DNA from: Gammaproteobacteria bacterium
Lineage (GTDB): Bacteria; Pseudomonadota; Gammaproteobacteria; Pseudomonadales; Halieaceae
NCBI GenBank assembly: GCA_030427485.1
Contig: JAUICG010000001.1
Location: 248,001-312,000 of the forward strand
Length of the DNA: 64,000 bases
Direction: 5' to 3'
Part shown: positions 52,935-61,461 of the stretch, one piece after another
Layout: every line of letters begins with the position of its first letter
Numbering within the stretch: position 1 is the stretch's first letter
Made by a program: the position numbers and the translations under genes
Notes under the pieces: model-generated
Told to the model about the DNA's origin: nothing
Seen by the model: the letters and a program-made list of their open reading frames with translations, nothing else
The model's database searches: none

Positions 52935-53975
52935 TTATTTCTCGAGGTGTTGGCGAAACTCGCTCGGCGTTACCCCGAAGTGATCTTTGAATGTCCGATT
53001 GAACGGCGCCAGTGAACGAAAACCGGCGTCCAGCGCCAGTGTGAGCAGGGGTGTGTCGCGATACTGTGGCTGTTTCAGCCGTTGCGCCACTTCCCTGACA
53101 CGATACAGGTTGATGAACGCGTTGAAATTGCGGTGGCCCAGTTCACCGTTGATTACCCGGCGCAACTGATGCGGCTGGGTGCGCAGGCGATCGGCCAGCG
53201 ATTTGATGGTCAGTGGTTCCATGGCGAACGCGCGGTCATTCTCCATCAGCGACAGCACCTGTTTCGCCAGGGGCGATTCAGGTTCGCCGTCCGCTTCAGG
53301 CATTTCCGCCATTCTTGCAAAGACATTGTTCTCTCTCACTGAGAAAAAGTGCAGACACAACGCGCTCACCGAGAGGAGCAGCGCAAACATATTGAGCAAT
53401 TCAAGAGTGGACGTGATCTGGTCGCCCAGGAACATCTCTGTCGTAACAACGAGGCTGATGTAGCAGGCCACCCCGACGACGACAAGCAGGCGCAAACGCC
53501 GCCTCGGTTCGACCAGATCAGCGTGCCAGTCCTTCCCGACAATGACCAGTGCAGCGACAACCCACAGGAGTTTGGCCAGCTGAGCGATCCAGCCTGGTAT
53601 TGCCAGTTGTTCTATCCGGCACGATTCTGCCGAACCGTCACCGGAGCAGAACGCGCCAAACCCGGTTATCGCAGTGGCCAGAACCAACCATTTGATCCAG
53701 GGCCCGGGTTCAGCATTGTCATTGAAAACAGTATTGGCGAAGTACCAGAACAGTGCCGGTACCACGATTGCGACCAGAATTATTGGATAACCGGCAATGC
53801 CCCACTGCCACTTTTGCGTCACCAGCGGCGCCAGCACATAGCACGAGACGCCGAGCAGCAGGACGGCCGCAGCCCGATAGTTGGGATTGCCGACTCTTTG
53901 CGTAATCAGCAGCGTTACCAACAGACTGAGTTCAGTGAATGTCGCGATGCGAAGAATCAGTTCAAGTTCGGACAT
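52935..53975 (-). CDS. Membrane-anchored AraC family regulator
   Basis: A 346-residue protein with about seven transmembrane helices at the N-terminus (residues about 5-215, e.g. YRAAAVLLLGVSCYVLAPLV, PIILVAIVVPALFWYFANTV, LELLNMFALLLSVSALCLHF) and an AraC DNA-binding domain from about 245 to the end (LTIKSLADRLRTQPHQLRRV, LDAGFRSLAPFNRTFKDHFG). No periplasmic sensor is visible, so the membrane part itself is probably the sensor. It lies 5' to the alpha/beta hydrolase gene on the same strand. The ATG is at 53975; longer starts run into the repeat upstream and are unlikely. Confidence 0.88.
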   Translation of the reverse strand: MSELELILRIATFTELSLLVTLLITQRVGNPNYRAAAVLLLGVSCYVLAPLVTQKWQWGIAGYPIILVAIVVPALFWYFANTVFNDNAEPGPWIKWLVLATAITGFGAFCSGDGSAESCRIEQLAIPGWIAQLAKLLWVVAALVIVGKDWHADLVEPRRRLRLLVVVGVACYISLVVTTEMFLGDQITSTLELLNMFALLLSVSALCLHFFSVRENNVFARMAEMPEADGEPESPLAKQVLSLMENDRAFAMEPLTIKSLADRLRTQPHQLRRVINGELGHRNFNAFINLYRVREVAQRLKQPQYRDTPLLTLALDAGFRSLAPFNRTFKDHFGVTPSEFRQHLEK

Positions 53976-54050
53976 GTTCTGCCATTCCCGGTTTCGCCGG
54001 AAAAACACTAGCACACCATGGATGGTGTCGGAACCGGGTCCGCCTGGTTT

Positions 54051-54134
54051 GACGGGCTCAAACCCCGACAGGCTTTTCAGTCCCACCCGAAGTGCCGGAC
54101 CACCGATACACGCTTGCTGAAAAGCCTGTCGGGG
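54051..54134. repeat. Inverted repeat with 18-bp arms
   Basis: CCCCGACAGGCTTTTCAG (54063-54080) and its exact reverse complement (54117-54134) flank a 36-base spacer. The first arm with twelve bases before it (54051-54080) recurs at 62000-62029 with 28 of 30 bases the same. It lies between the AraC and nnrS genes. There is no T tract, so it is a dispersed repeat rather than a proven terminator. Confidence 0.85.
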
Positions 54135-54201
54135 CTCAATCCCTGCATCGCAAATCAAACCGGGCGGCACCAATTCTCCCGGGACGCGTTTACAGGGATT
54201 A

Positions 54202-54224
54202 TACATGCATTTACAATACATCTT
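54202..54224 (+). promoter_or_regulatory. Probable NsrR operator upstream of nnrS
   Basis: On the reverse strand this reads AAGATGTATTG, T, AAATGCATGTA; each half matches the NsrR half-site AAGATGCATTT at about nine of eleven positions, with the usual one-base centre. It lies about 150 bp before nnrS, and nsrR is in the same cluster. Repression by NsrR and release by NO is inferred. Confidence 0.65.
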
Positions 54225-54234
54225 ATAGTGAGTG

Positions 54235-54263
54235 CTCCCACGGCCTGATGATGGCCGTGGGAG
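54235..54263 (+). other. Strong hairpin in the nnrS leader
   Basis: CTCCCACGGCC (54235-54245) pairs perfectly with GGCCGTGGGAG (54253-54263) around a seven-base loop, just downstream of the NsrR site. No T run follows, so it may protect the transcript or act in control rather than end transcription. Apart from the inverted repeat, this hairpin and the NsrR site, I see nothing else in 53976-54370. Confidence 0.5.
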
Positions 54264-54370
54264 AGGGCGTATTGGTAGGCCGGGTCTATGGAACAACTGC
54301 CGATCCCGGGTCGGCGGGTGCAGGGGCGCGGCTTCCGGTGTAGGTGGATGTGAGGGAGGAGTTTGCTGGC

Positions 54371-55594
54371 ATGAGCCACCACCAGCCAGGCGCTACCTGG
54401 ACGACGCAGGAGGGTACTCCGGTGGCCGCAGCAGCGGTGGTTGCGCACGTTGTCGTCCCTGCCGGCCATTTGGCGCAGCGCATCTTCTTCCCCGCCGCCG
54501 CGTTGTTCGCTGCCCTGGGGCCGTGGTTGCTGCTTGGACTGCCGGTTCATGGCGAGCCGTTCTTCGCTGTCTCCACCCACGCCAACAGTATGCTGGTTGG
54601 CTATGTCGGCGCGCTGATAGCGGGTTATCTCGGCGGCAGAGTGCCCACTGTGCAACTGGTAGTACTGTTCGGCCTGTGGCTGGCTGGCCGTTTGGCGGAA
54701 TTGACTACTGCGGAGCCGTTGTTTGTGCAGGCGCTGTACGCCGGCTTTGGCTTGAACCTGGCGGTGCTGGTGGTGCCGCGATTCAGCGCAGCCAAGAAAT
54801 GGCGCAATCGGCTGATAGTGCCTCTGCTGGCCGCGATCACCTGCTTTCCCCTGCTGCTCCTGGCGGGCGGCGCACTGGAAGTGGAGACCGATTCCAGCCT
54901 GCACTCTCTGGTACTGATGATCGCGTTGCTTATGTTCTTCATGGGTGGACGGTTCATTACACCACAGCTGGCCCGGGCCTGTGCGGATCGCGGGGTCAAG
55001 TTACCGCACCGCGTACAGCCTGTACTGGAAGGGACGGTGATGCTACTGCTGCTGTGCGCCATCACTCTGAGTCTTGGCGGCGCTGGCGAAAGTTGGACGG
55101 CGCTGCCTGTCGGCCTGTCGGGCCTGCTGGTGCTGGTGAGACTAGCTAGATGGAGGCTACTGATCGCGGGCCCGGGATATATCGATCTGAAGGCGCTGGG
55201 CATCGGTTATTTCTGGTTGGGGTTTGGGCTGTTGGCTTTCAGTCTGTCATTCCTCGGCGTTCTGCCGGTGGCCGCCAGCCTGCATGTCGTTACCGTCGGT
55301 GCGCTGGGTACGCTGTCTTCAACTGTGATGTTGAAGACGACACAGGCCACCCGGGATGCACGGGCAGTGGTTTACTATCCGGTGATCGCATTACTGACGA
55401 TCGCCTGCATCGCGCGCCTGGCGGCGGGTAGCGTGCCGGATTTGCGCGCGACGCTGCTTATGGTGGCTGCCGTATCCTGGAGCCTTAATTTCATGCTGGT
55501 TTTCTTCCACCTGGTATGCGTGAACAGAACGAAACACGCTCGCGGACGCGATCTCTCCCGACAGGTTCGCACGGGCCGCTACAAGAATGGTTAA
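54371..55594 (+). CDS. nnrS: NnrS family protein
   Basis: A 407-residue polytopic membrane protein with about 12 helices, of the NnrS family, a haem- and copper-containing protein expressed with nitric-oxide and denitrification genes and linked to resistance to nitrosative stress. Landmarks are the N-terminal half around FFPAAALFAALGPWLLLGLP and VHGEPFFAVSTHANSMLVGY (with His likely for metal binding), then LVLMIALLMFFMGGRFITPQ and ASLHVVTVGALGTLSSTVML. I use ATG 54371 (GGAGGAG upstream); in-frame codons to 54344 exist. An NsrR site lies upstream. The next gene is 81 bp on. Confidence 0.9.
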   Translation: MSHHQPGATWTTQEGTPVAAAAVVAHVVVPAGHLAQRIFFPAAALFAALGPWLLLGLPVHGEPFFAVSTHANSMLVGYVGALIAGYLGGRVPTVQLVVLFGLWLAGRLAELTTAEPLFVQALYAGFGLNLAVLVVPRFSAAKKWRNRLIVPLLAAITCFPLLLLAGGALEVETDSSLHSLVLMIALLMFFMGGRFITPQLARACADRGVKLPHRVQPVLEGTVMLLLLCAITLSLGGAGESWTALPVGLSGLLVLVRLARWRLLIAGPGYIDLKALGIGYFWLGFGLLAFSLSFLGVLPVAASLHVVTVGALGTLSSTVMLKTTQATRDARAVVYYPVIALLTIACIARLAAGSVPDLRATLLMVAAVSWSLNFMLVFFHLVCVNRTKHARGRDLSRQVRTGRYKNG

Positions 55595-55675
55595 AAGCGG
55601 GCAAACAGTTATTTGGCAGCCACCTCCGTGCAGGATTCGAACACGGGATACTGCCCCCACTGAGGAGAATACCTT

Positions 55676-56239
55676 ATGTCCAACCATCAAGGCGATGACA
55701 CGGGTACCCGGCCACCGGCCTCGGCGCCCTGTTCGATGCATGAAGTCGATCCCCATTACATGGGTCTGGCGCCGGATCCCCGTGCCGCTGAAAGCCATGG
55801 TCCAACGCAGAGCGCCCGCATGACCGGCCCTGCCACCACGGAGGTGTACGACAAGGGCACACCCGGGCGGGGCTATGTGGTCGTTATTTACGGTTTGTAC
55901 ATCGGCAGCATCCTGGCGCTGGTGACCGCACCGTTGGGTGCGCTTATCGCACATCTGCGACTGGGCCGGGGTGCTGCGTGGCTGGATAGCCACCTGCTGT
56001 TCCAGGTTCGCACGTTCTGGCTGGGCATGTTGGCAGCTGTCCTTGCCCTGCTCGCATGGCAGGTCACCGGGCAACTCGATTTGCCGCCGATGTATGCCTG
56101 GTCGTTCGGCTACCTGTTCGCAACGGCGGGGATTGTATGGATGATGGCGCGCTGCGCCGTCGGCGTGCACAGGCTCACCTCCAACCGGGCGATCGAGGTC
56201 CCGCGAAGCTGGTTGTTCGGTCTCCGCAACGGGGGCTGA
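55676..56239 (+). CDS. Membrane protein of unknown function, DUF4870-like
   Basis: A 187-residue protein with an unstructured His/Pro-rich N-terminus of about 65 residues and three or so transmembrane helices after that (VVVIYGLYIGSILALVTAPL, FWLGMLAAVLALLAWQVTG, FGYLFATAGIVWMMARCAVG). The pattern resembles small DUF4870/Tic20-like membrane proteins, which is tentative. It follows nnrS on the same strand and ends face-to-face with the 83-residue gene at 56240, the stops being adjacent. Location suggests a nitric-oxide-linked role. Confidence 0.72.
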   Translation: MSNHQGDDTGTRPPASAPCSMHEVDPHYMGLAPDPRAAESHGPTQSARMTGPATTEVYDKGTPGRGYVVVIYGLYIGSILALVTAPLGALIAHLRLGRGAAWLDSHLLFQVRTFWLGMLAAVLALLAWQVTGQLDLPPMYAWSFGYLFATAGIVWMMARCAVGVHRLTSNRAIEVPRSWLFGLRNGG

Positions 56240-56491
56240 CTACCTGCCGGCGTCGTCGGGAAAATCGGGGTCGATGGGTGGTGCATTGCCTGCCCCGCTG
56301 GCCCAGCGCTCGAGCCATCTGCCAAGCCTCAACACCAGCCAGGTGACCAGGGGCGCAAGGAGCATCAGGCCAACGCCCCAGTCGAAGCGGTTGATCGCGA
56401 GTGCAAACAGCGTCACCACGGCGACAGCCAGCACAACTCCGGTCACCAGGGCAACCGCTTTGCGGGAAGATGTGACGTCCGGGGCCGGCAT
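56240..56491 (-). CDS. Small membrane protein, nor cluster (83 aa)
   Basis: An 83-residue protein MPAPDVTSSRKAVALVTGVV with two transmembrane helices (residues about 12-35 and 38-60) and an acidic Pro-rich tail ending DPDFPDDAGR. The ATG at 56491-56489 begins one base after the norD stop, so it should be the last gene of the norCBQD message. I do not recognise its family; a helper in Nor assembly is a guess from place only. Confidence 0.72.
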   Translation of the reverse strand: MPAPDVTSSRKAVALVTGVVLAVAVVTLFALAINRFDWGVGLMLLAPLVTWLVLRLGRWLERWASGAGNAPPIDPDFPDDAGR

Positions 56492-56492
56492 G

Positions 56493-58433
56493 TCAACTGC
56501 CGACCAGCTGTCGGTAAATACCGGGCAGTGCCTGGGAAAGGTGTTCCGGCTTGTGCACCATGGCGTACCCGCCGGGGCCGAACAACTGCGCGATATACTG
56601 CTGCGCTTCCTCGTCGATAGTGATGCCGAACACACTCAACCCGGCCCTTCTCGCGTCAAGAATGGCGCGCCGGGTATCCTCGACTGCATAGCGTCCCTCG
56701 TAGTAGTCGTTGTCACTGGGCTTGCCATCGCTCAACACCAGTAGCAGGCGGTGCCGGTTCGGGCGCCGCTTCAGTTGATCGGCACTGTGGCGTATCGCTG
56801 TGCCCATGCGGGTATACTGTCCAGGCTGTAGCGCCGCGATACGGCGCCGGACCATTTCACTCATTGGCTCTTCAAAGAATTTTACCGTGTGCACCCATAC
56901 CTGCCTGCGCCGGCGCGACGTAAAACTCTGTATGCAGTAGTCGTCGCCGCAACTGGCCAGCCCGAGTGCCAGGACCAGCAGCGCTTCCTTCTCGATGTCG
57001 ATCACCCGCCGGTCCTGCACCCAGGCATCGGTTGACAGCGATGTGTCGACCAGGATGGAAACCGCCAGGTCTCTCGCGTGCGGAACTGCGGCCATGTACT
57101 GGCCCTCGCTGTTCTGTCCCATGGCGGTGCGATCACAGTGCGCGCGCACCACGGCATCCATGTCCAGTTCGCTGCCGTCGAGTTGGCCGCGCAGCCATTC
57201 CCGTCGCGGACGCAGCGCCTCGAACTGGCGTCGCACGCGACGGATGCGTCGCCGTGTCGCCTGATCCAGGACTTCTCTGTCAACAGCCTCCTCGAGTACG
57301 CCGGTCAGTACACGGCAGTGGTCCGGCAAATTGCTCTGGGTTCGAAAGTTCCACTCGGGATAGGTGTGTTCGCCGCGCAGGCGTTCCCCGTCGACCGCAC
57401 CGGGCGAAAGGTCCAGATCGATCCTGAGTTGGGATGCCGCGCGCTTCCGGTTGACGCTCAGGGTGATTTCGTCCATCTGCTCGGCGTTGTTACTGGCGTT
57501 TTTGTCCTCGTCGTCATCCACCGCCCGGTTGACGTTCACCATCTCGGCAAGTGAGAGAATTTTCTCGAAGCGGTTGAATACCAGGGGGTCTTCGCGTTCT
57601 GCCTGGTCCTGGTGTCGCCGCTCGGCCTTGCGCTTGTGCTTGACCTCACCGGTAGCTGCGGGTGATTGCGGTGGCGCGCTATCATTCGCGAGGGCATGCC
57701 TTCCCGCAGTGCCCAGGTGACTGCGCCCAGCCCACATGGGGACGGGCAGCGGTCGTCGATAGTTGTCGGGCGCGCGGAAATCGCGCAGGCTGATCGCGGG
57801 ATCGAGTATTGGCGCGAGACACCGCGATGCCGGGTCCGGCAGCGGTTCCGACGATCCCAGCAAGTGGAGAATCGCAGCTTCCAGCGCCGCTTCTATCGGC
57901 GGCAGATCGCGCCTGGGTCGTGCGCAGAGCAGTTTCGCGCGCAAGCGATCATACCTGCTATGCAAACCCGGAAAAGCTGTCAGTACCCGCTTGTTGGCCG
58001 CGACCGCCTCGCGCAGTTCAGCGATATCCCGGCGCAGGGGATCCTGGTAAAGCCGCGAAGGCGGCTCCGTTACTGCAAGGTGTGCAGCGAGCCAGAAGTA
58101 GAGGTCTCGATTGAGTTCGCGTTCCGCGAACAGCGCGATCCGTGGTGGCAGTAACAGGCTTTCCTCATCCAGTCGGGCCTGGTCCAGTATTTCACGGTCC
58201 ACGCCCAGTCGTTGGCGCAGGCTGAGCCGATGCGTTGACGCGCGCGCCGCTAAGGCCGCAACCGTGACACCGGCCGGCCCGCCGGCGGCGCGAAAGAATA
58301 CGGACAGGGGTGCGGCAACCTGCTGCAGGCTAATGGATGCTTCGGGATGCTGCGTATAGCTGGCGCTCTCTGCAGAGGCCCATCGATGCCACCACCGGCC
58401 AACCCGCTCCTCCAACTCCAGCCATTCGAGCAT
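56493..58433 (-). CDS. norD: Nitric oxide reductase activation protein NorD
   Basis: A 646-residue protein with a C-terminal von Willebrand A domain (about residues 450-640). The metal-ion site is DTSLS in ILVDTSLSTDAWVQDRRV, with TRMGTAIRHSADQL as the third loop. The N-terminal half is helical and ends with an acidic linker around the VDDDEDKN. NorD acts with the MoxR ATPase NorQ to mature or activate the NorCB reductase. The ATG at 58433 follows the norQ stop by 13 bp. Length matches NorD proteins. Confidence 0.92.
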   Translation of the reverse strand: MLEWLELEERVGRWWHRWASAESASYTQHPEASISLQQVAAPLSVFFRAAGGPAGVTVAALAARASTHRLSLRQRLGVDREILDQARLDEESLLLPPRIALFAERELNRDLYFWLAAHLAVTEPPSRLYQDPLRRDIAELREAVAANKRVLTAFPGLHSRYDRLRAKLLCARPRRDLPPIEAALEAAILHLLGSSEPLPDPASRCLAPILDPAISLRDFRAPDNYRRPLPVPMWAGRSHLGTAGRHALANDSAPPQSPAATGEVKHKRKAERRHQDQAEREDPLVFNRFEKILSLAEMVNVNRAVDDDEDKNASNNAEQMDEITLSVNRKRAASQLRIDLDLSPGAVDGERLRGEHTYPEWNFRTQSNLPDHCRVLTGVLEEAVDREVLDQATRRRIRRVRRQFEALRPRREWLRGQLDGSELDMDAVVRAHCDRTAMGQNSEGQYMAAVPHARDLAVSILVDTSLSTDAWVQDRRVIDIEKEALLVLALGLASCGDDYCIQSFTSRRRRQVWVHTVKFFEEPMSEMVRRRIAALQPGQYTRMGTAIRHSADQLKRRPNRHRLLLVLSDGKPSDNDYYEGRYAVEDTRRAILDARRAGLSVFGITIDEEAQQYIAQLFGPGGYAMVHKPEHLSQALPGIYRQLVGS

Positions 58434-58446
58434 GTTGCCGACCGCT

Positions 58447-59265
58447 TCAGTCGCCGCCGAAGGTGGCGCGGACGGCTTCGAGCAATCCCTCCTGGACATC
58501 GAGGTCGTCAGTCAGGGGTTCCACCAGAGTCGCTTGCGCTGCCTCCAGTATGGGTAGCCCGTTGGCGATCAGGGTGGCACAGTAGATCAACAGTCGGGTC
58601 GACACGCCTTCCTCGAGATCCTGCCCTTTCAGGCTGCGCAGCCGCACCGCAAGATTGACGAGCGCAGCGCACTGTGGCGCCGGTAGGCCGCTCTCGCGCG
58701 CGACGATGTCTCGTTCCAGTTGGGGCGGGGGGAAGTCAAAGCTTTTGGCCACGAAGCGCTGGCGCGTGCTCGGCTTGAGTGATTTCAGTATGTGCTGGTA
58801 GCCGGGGTTGTAGGACACCACCAGCATGAAGCTGTCGGGCGCCCGCAGCAGTTCGCCGGTGCGTTCCAGCGGCAGCATGCGGCGGTCGTCTGTCAGCGGG
58901 TGCAGGACCACGGTGACATCCTTGCGCGCCTCCACCACCTCATCCAGGTAGCAAATGCCGCCTTCGCGGACCGCTCGCGTCAGCGGGCCGTCCACCCAGC
59001 GCGTCTCGCCTCCCTGCAGGAGGTATCTGCCGGTGAGGTCCGCCGCGGTCAGGTCGTCATGGCAGGAAACGGTGTATAGGGGGCGCCCCAGTTTCGCTGC
59101 CATGTGGTCGACGAAACGTGTTTTGCCGCAACCGGTCGGGCCCTTCAGCAGCAGCGGCAGACCCCGGCGGTAAGCCTGTTCAAACAATTCGCACTCGTTG
59201 CCGATTGGCTGGTAATAGGGAACCTCGGGTGACGCCGGGTCTCGCTCGAAAACTGTCTTGGTCAC
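58447..59265 (-). CDS. norQ: MoxR-type AAA+ ATPase NorQ
   Basis: A 272-residue AAA+ protein of the CbbQ/NirQ/NorQ type. Walker A is GPTGCGKTR near residue 40, Walker B is GICYLDEVVEA near 105, and FMLVVSYNPGYQHILKSLKP holds sensor 1. It pairs with the VWA protein NorD, to which it is adjacent, and is needed for active NO reductase, probably by metal insertion at the catalytic centre. The start is GTG 59265. norB follows upstream with a 47-bp gap. Confidence 0.93.
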   Translation of the reverse strand: MTKTVFERDPASPEVPYYQPIGNECELFEQAYRRGLPLLLKGPTGCGKTRFVDHMAAKLGRPLYTVSCHDDLTAADLTGRYLLQGGETRWVDGPLTRAVREGGICYLDEVVEARKDVTVVLHPLTDDRRMLPLERTGELLRAPDSFMLVVSYNPGYQHILKSLKPSTRQRFVAKSFDFPPPQLERDIVARESGLPAPQCAALVNLAVRLRSLKGQDLEEGVSTRLLIYCATLIANGLPILEAAQATLVEPLTDDLDVQEGLLEAVRATFGGD

Positions 59266-59312
59266 GCCGGTAGCGTCCTCGTCGCGCTTGTGTATGGGCA
59301 GTGAAGCAGCTC

Positions 59313-60668
59313 TTAACCGGCTGTACCCGCAGCCAATTCGCCCCCGGGTGTTGCGGGAGCCTGCTCTCTCGCCGGTCCGAATATGGCAATAAAGTAGACT
59401 ATAGCGGCGACGGCCACCACCATCCCGGCTCCCAGGCGCATGTAGTAAAAGAGTTGCAACTGCTCCTGGACCTCCATGTAGTTAATCCCCATGACCCGTT
59501 GCAGGTGAGTCTGCACAACCCCGGCGAAGGTCAGTGTAAACGTCATGAAACACATGGCGGACGTCATCAGCCAGAAACTCCACATGTTCAACACCTGATT
59601 ATACGGTTGTACCCGGCGCAGTTGCGGCATGGCATAAGTGATTACGGCCAGGATCATCATCACATAGGCGCCGAAGAAGGCGAGGTGGCCGTGCGCGGCG
59701 GTGACCTGAGTGCCGTGACTGTAATAATTGACGAAGGACAGCGTGTGCATGAACCCCCATACGCCGGCGCCGAAAAAGGCCAGGGTGGCGCTGCCCAGCG
59801 TCCATAACATGGCAGCCTTGTTCGGGTGATTCCGCCGGCCCTTCCAGAACATGAAAAAGGAAAACATCACCATCGCGAAAAACGGCAGCACTTCCAGGGT
59901 GGAGAAAATACTGCCGAGCGGCTGCCAGTATCCCGGGCTGCCAATCCAGTAGTAGTGATGGCCCGTCCCCAGCAAGCCGGAAAACAGCGCCAGGCCGATG
60001 ATCACGTAAAGCCATTTCTCGATGATTTCCCGATCGACACCGGTCATTTTTATCAGCAAATACGCGAGCAGGGAGGCCATGATAAGTTCCCACACGCCCT
60101 CTACCCAGAGATGCACGACCCACCACCAGTACAGCTTGTCCACGGCGAGGTTACCGGGATTGTAAAACGCGAACAGCCAGAAAACCGCGGCTAACCAGAG
60201 GCCTAGCATCAGGACCAGGCTGATGGCGGTCTTTCGACCCTTCGCCAGCGTGAGACTCGTGTTGTACAGAAACATCAGGAACGATACGGTAATGAGGATC
60301 TTGGACCATAGAGGCTGTTCCAGGAACTCCCTGCCCTCGTGTATTCCCAACTGGTAACTCAGCAGGGCGCCTGCGCCGGCGACCGCGAAGATAGCAAGTT
60401 GGACATAGGCGATCATCGGGCTGTGGATATCAACCTCGGCCTCCTCAGGCAGCAGGTAGTAGGTACAGCCCATGAAACCCAGCAGCAACCAGACCACCAG
60501 CAGGTTGGTATGGCTCATCCTGATGATGTGAAATGGCATCGCCTCCGCCAGAAACTCCGGCAGGACATAGACCGTGGCCGCCAGGATGCCGAAGGCGACC
60601 TGAAGGGCGAACAGCGCCATGGCCACGGCGAAAAAGGGATAGGCTACACGCTGGGTCTCATACTTCAT
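59313..60668 (-). CDS. norB: Nitric oxide reductase subunit B (cytochrome c type)
   Basis: A 451-residue membrane protein with 12 helices that reduces two NO to N2O in the membrane. Ligand His motifs are FHIIRMSHTNLLVVWLLLG for haem b (His near 59), WWVVHLWVEGVWELIMASLL, GTGHHYYWIG for the FeB ligands, and GTQVTAAHGHLAFFGAYVMM for the haem b and b3 ligands. It lacks the N-terminal extension of quinol-type NorZ, so it needs NorC as electron donor. Length is typical (about 450-470). It follows norC by 26 bp. Confidence 0.95.
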   Translation of the reverse strand: MKYETQRVAYPFFAVAMALFALQVAFGILAATVYVLPEFLAEAMPFHIIRMSHTNLLVVWLLLGFMGCTYYLLPEEAEVDIHSPMIAYVQLAIFAVAGAGALLSYQLGIHEGREFLEQPLWSKILITVSFLMFLYNTSLTLAKGRKTAISLVLMLGLWLAAVFWLFAFYNPGNLAVDKLYWWWVVHLWVEGVWELIMASLLAYLLIKMTGVDREIIEKWLYVIIGLALFSGLLGTGHHYYWIGSPGYWQPLGSIFSTLEVLPFFAMVMFSFFMFWKGRRNHPNKAAMLWTLGSATLAFFGAGVWGFMHTLSFVNYYSHGTQVTAAHGHLAFFGAYVMMILAVITYAMPQLRRVQPYNQVLNMWSFWLMTSAMCFMTFTLTFAGVVQTHLQRVMGINYMEVQEQLQLFYYMRLGAGMVVAVAAIVYFIAIFGPAREQAPATPGGELAAGTAG

Positions 60669-60694
60669 CGCTACAGTCCTCTGCTGCTTGGGGC

Positions 60695-61147
60695 TCAGCC
60701 AGCCGGAGTCGGCGGCCAGCCCTGGGTGTCAATGGAATCAGTCCACTCGAGAAAGCTCACCAGCGCATCGAGTTCTTCTTCGCTGAGATCGAAACTCGGC
60801 ATGGAGCGCCGCCCGGGTATGTTCAACGGCTGCGCGCGAATCCAGGCTTTTAATCCCGTGCGCGCACCATCCGGGTTGTCGCGCCCGCCGTAGCGCGTCC
60901 ACACATTGCCCAGCTCTGGCGCAAAGTAAGCTCCCTCGCCAAGGATGCTGTGGCAATTGATGCAACTGTTTTGCTCCCACACATGCTTACCCATCCTGAC
61001 CTGCTCTGTCAGTGCGTCGCTGTCGGTGGAGACGTTCAGCATGTACCAGTGGGTATGCGCGGTAAGCGCAACAAAGACGATGAAAAAGAACAGCGACCCG
61101 CCGAAGAATATGTTGCGCGCCGCCGACCTGGTGAGTGCTTCAGCCAT
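60695..61147 (-). CDS. norC: Nitric oxide reductase subunit C (cytochrome c)
   Basis: A 150-residue membrane-bound c-type cytochrome. An N-terminal helix (IFFGGSLFFFIVFVALTAHT) anchors it; the haem site is CINCHS at about residues 62-67 and the axial Met is in RRSMPSFDLSEEELDALVSF. It passes electrons from periplasmic donors to NorB. It is first in the norCB-QD operon, with an NsrR site 77 bp upstream of its ATG. Confidence 0.95.
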   Translation of the reverse strand: MAEALTRSAARNIFFGGSLFFFIVFVALTAHTHWYMLNVSTDSDALTEQVRMGKHVWEQNSCINCHSILGEGAYFAPELGNVWTRYGGRDNPDGARTGLKAWIRAQPLNIPGRRSMPSFDLSEEELDALVSFLEWTDSIDTQGWPPTPAG

Positions 61148-61223
61148 TGCAAACTACCTCGTCTCAATTTGTCGAGTTCGGCTACCGCGACAGCTGCGAT
61201 TGCGGCTGGCAGGCCCGTTTAAT

Positions 61224-61246
61224 AAGATGTATAAATTATGCATCAT
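61224..61246 (-). promoter_or_regulatory. Probable NsrR operator upstream of norC
   Basis: AAGATGTATAA (61224-61234), A, TTATGCATCAT (61236-61246): an almost perfect NsrR palindrome (AAGATGCATTT-N-AAATGCATCTT consensus, with AT variants in the middle). The halves agree at nine of eleven positions. It lies between norC and nsrR, 77 bp from norC. It would let NsrR repress norCBQD until NO damages its iron-sulfur cluster. The rest of 61148-61461 has no other site I can name. Confidence 0.8.
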
Positions 61247-61461
61247 ATAGACAGGAGTGCAATTATTTTTTTACTCGCAGCAATTCCCAAAGTGGGGCAG
61301 TATCGTGTAATTCGCAGAGTGCACAGCACTCTGCCGTGCGAATGCAGGCCGGGTTACACTGGCCGCCTGAGCCATCGCCATGAATGTACCCGATGGAAGC
61401 TGTGTAAGCCGGGGTCAATCTGTTATACGCCGGGCATTGCGCCCATTGCCGGAGCCAGCCT

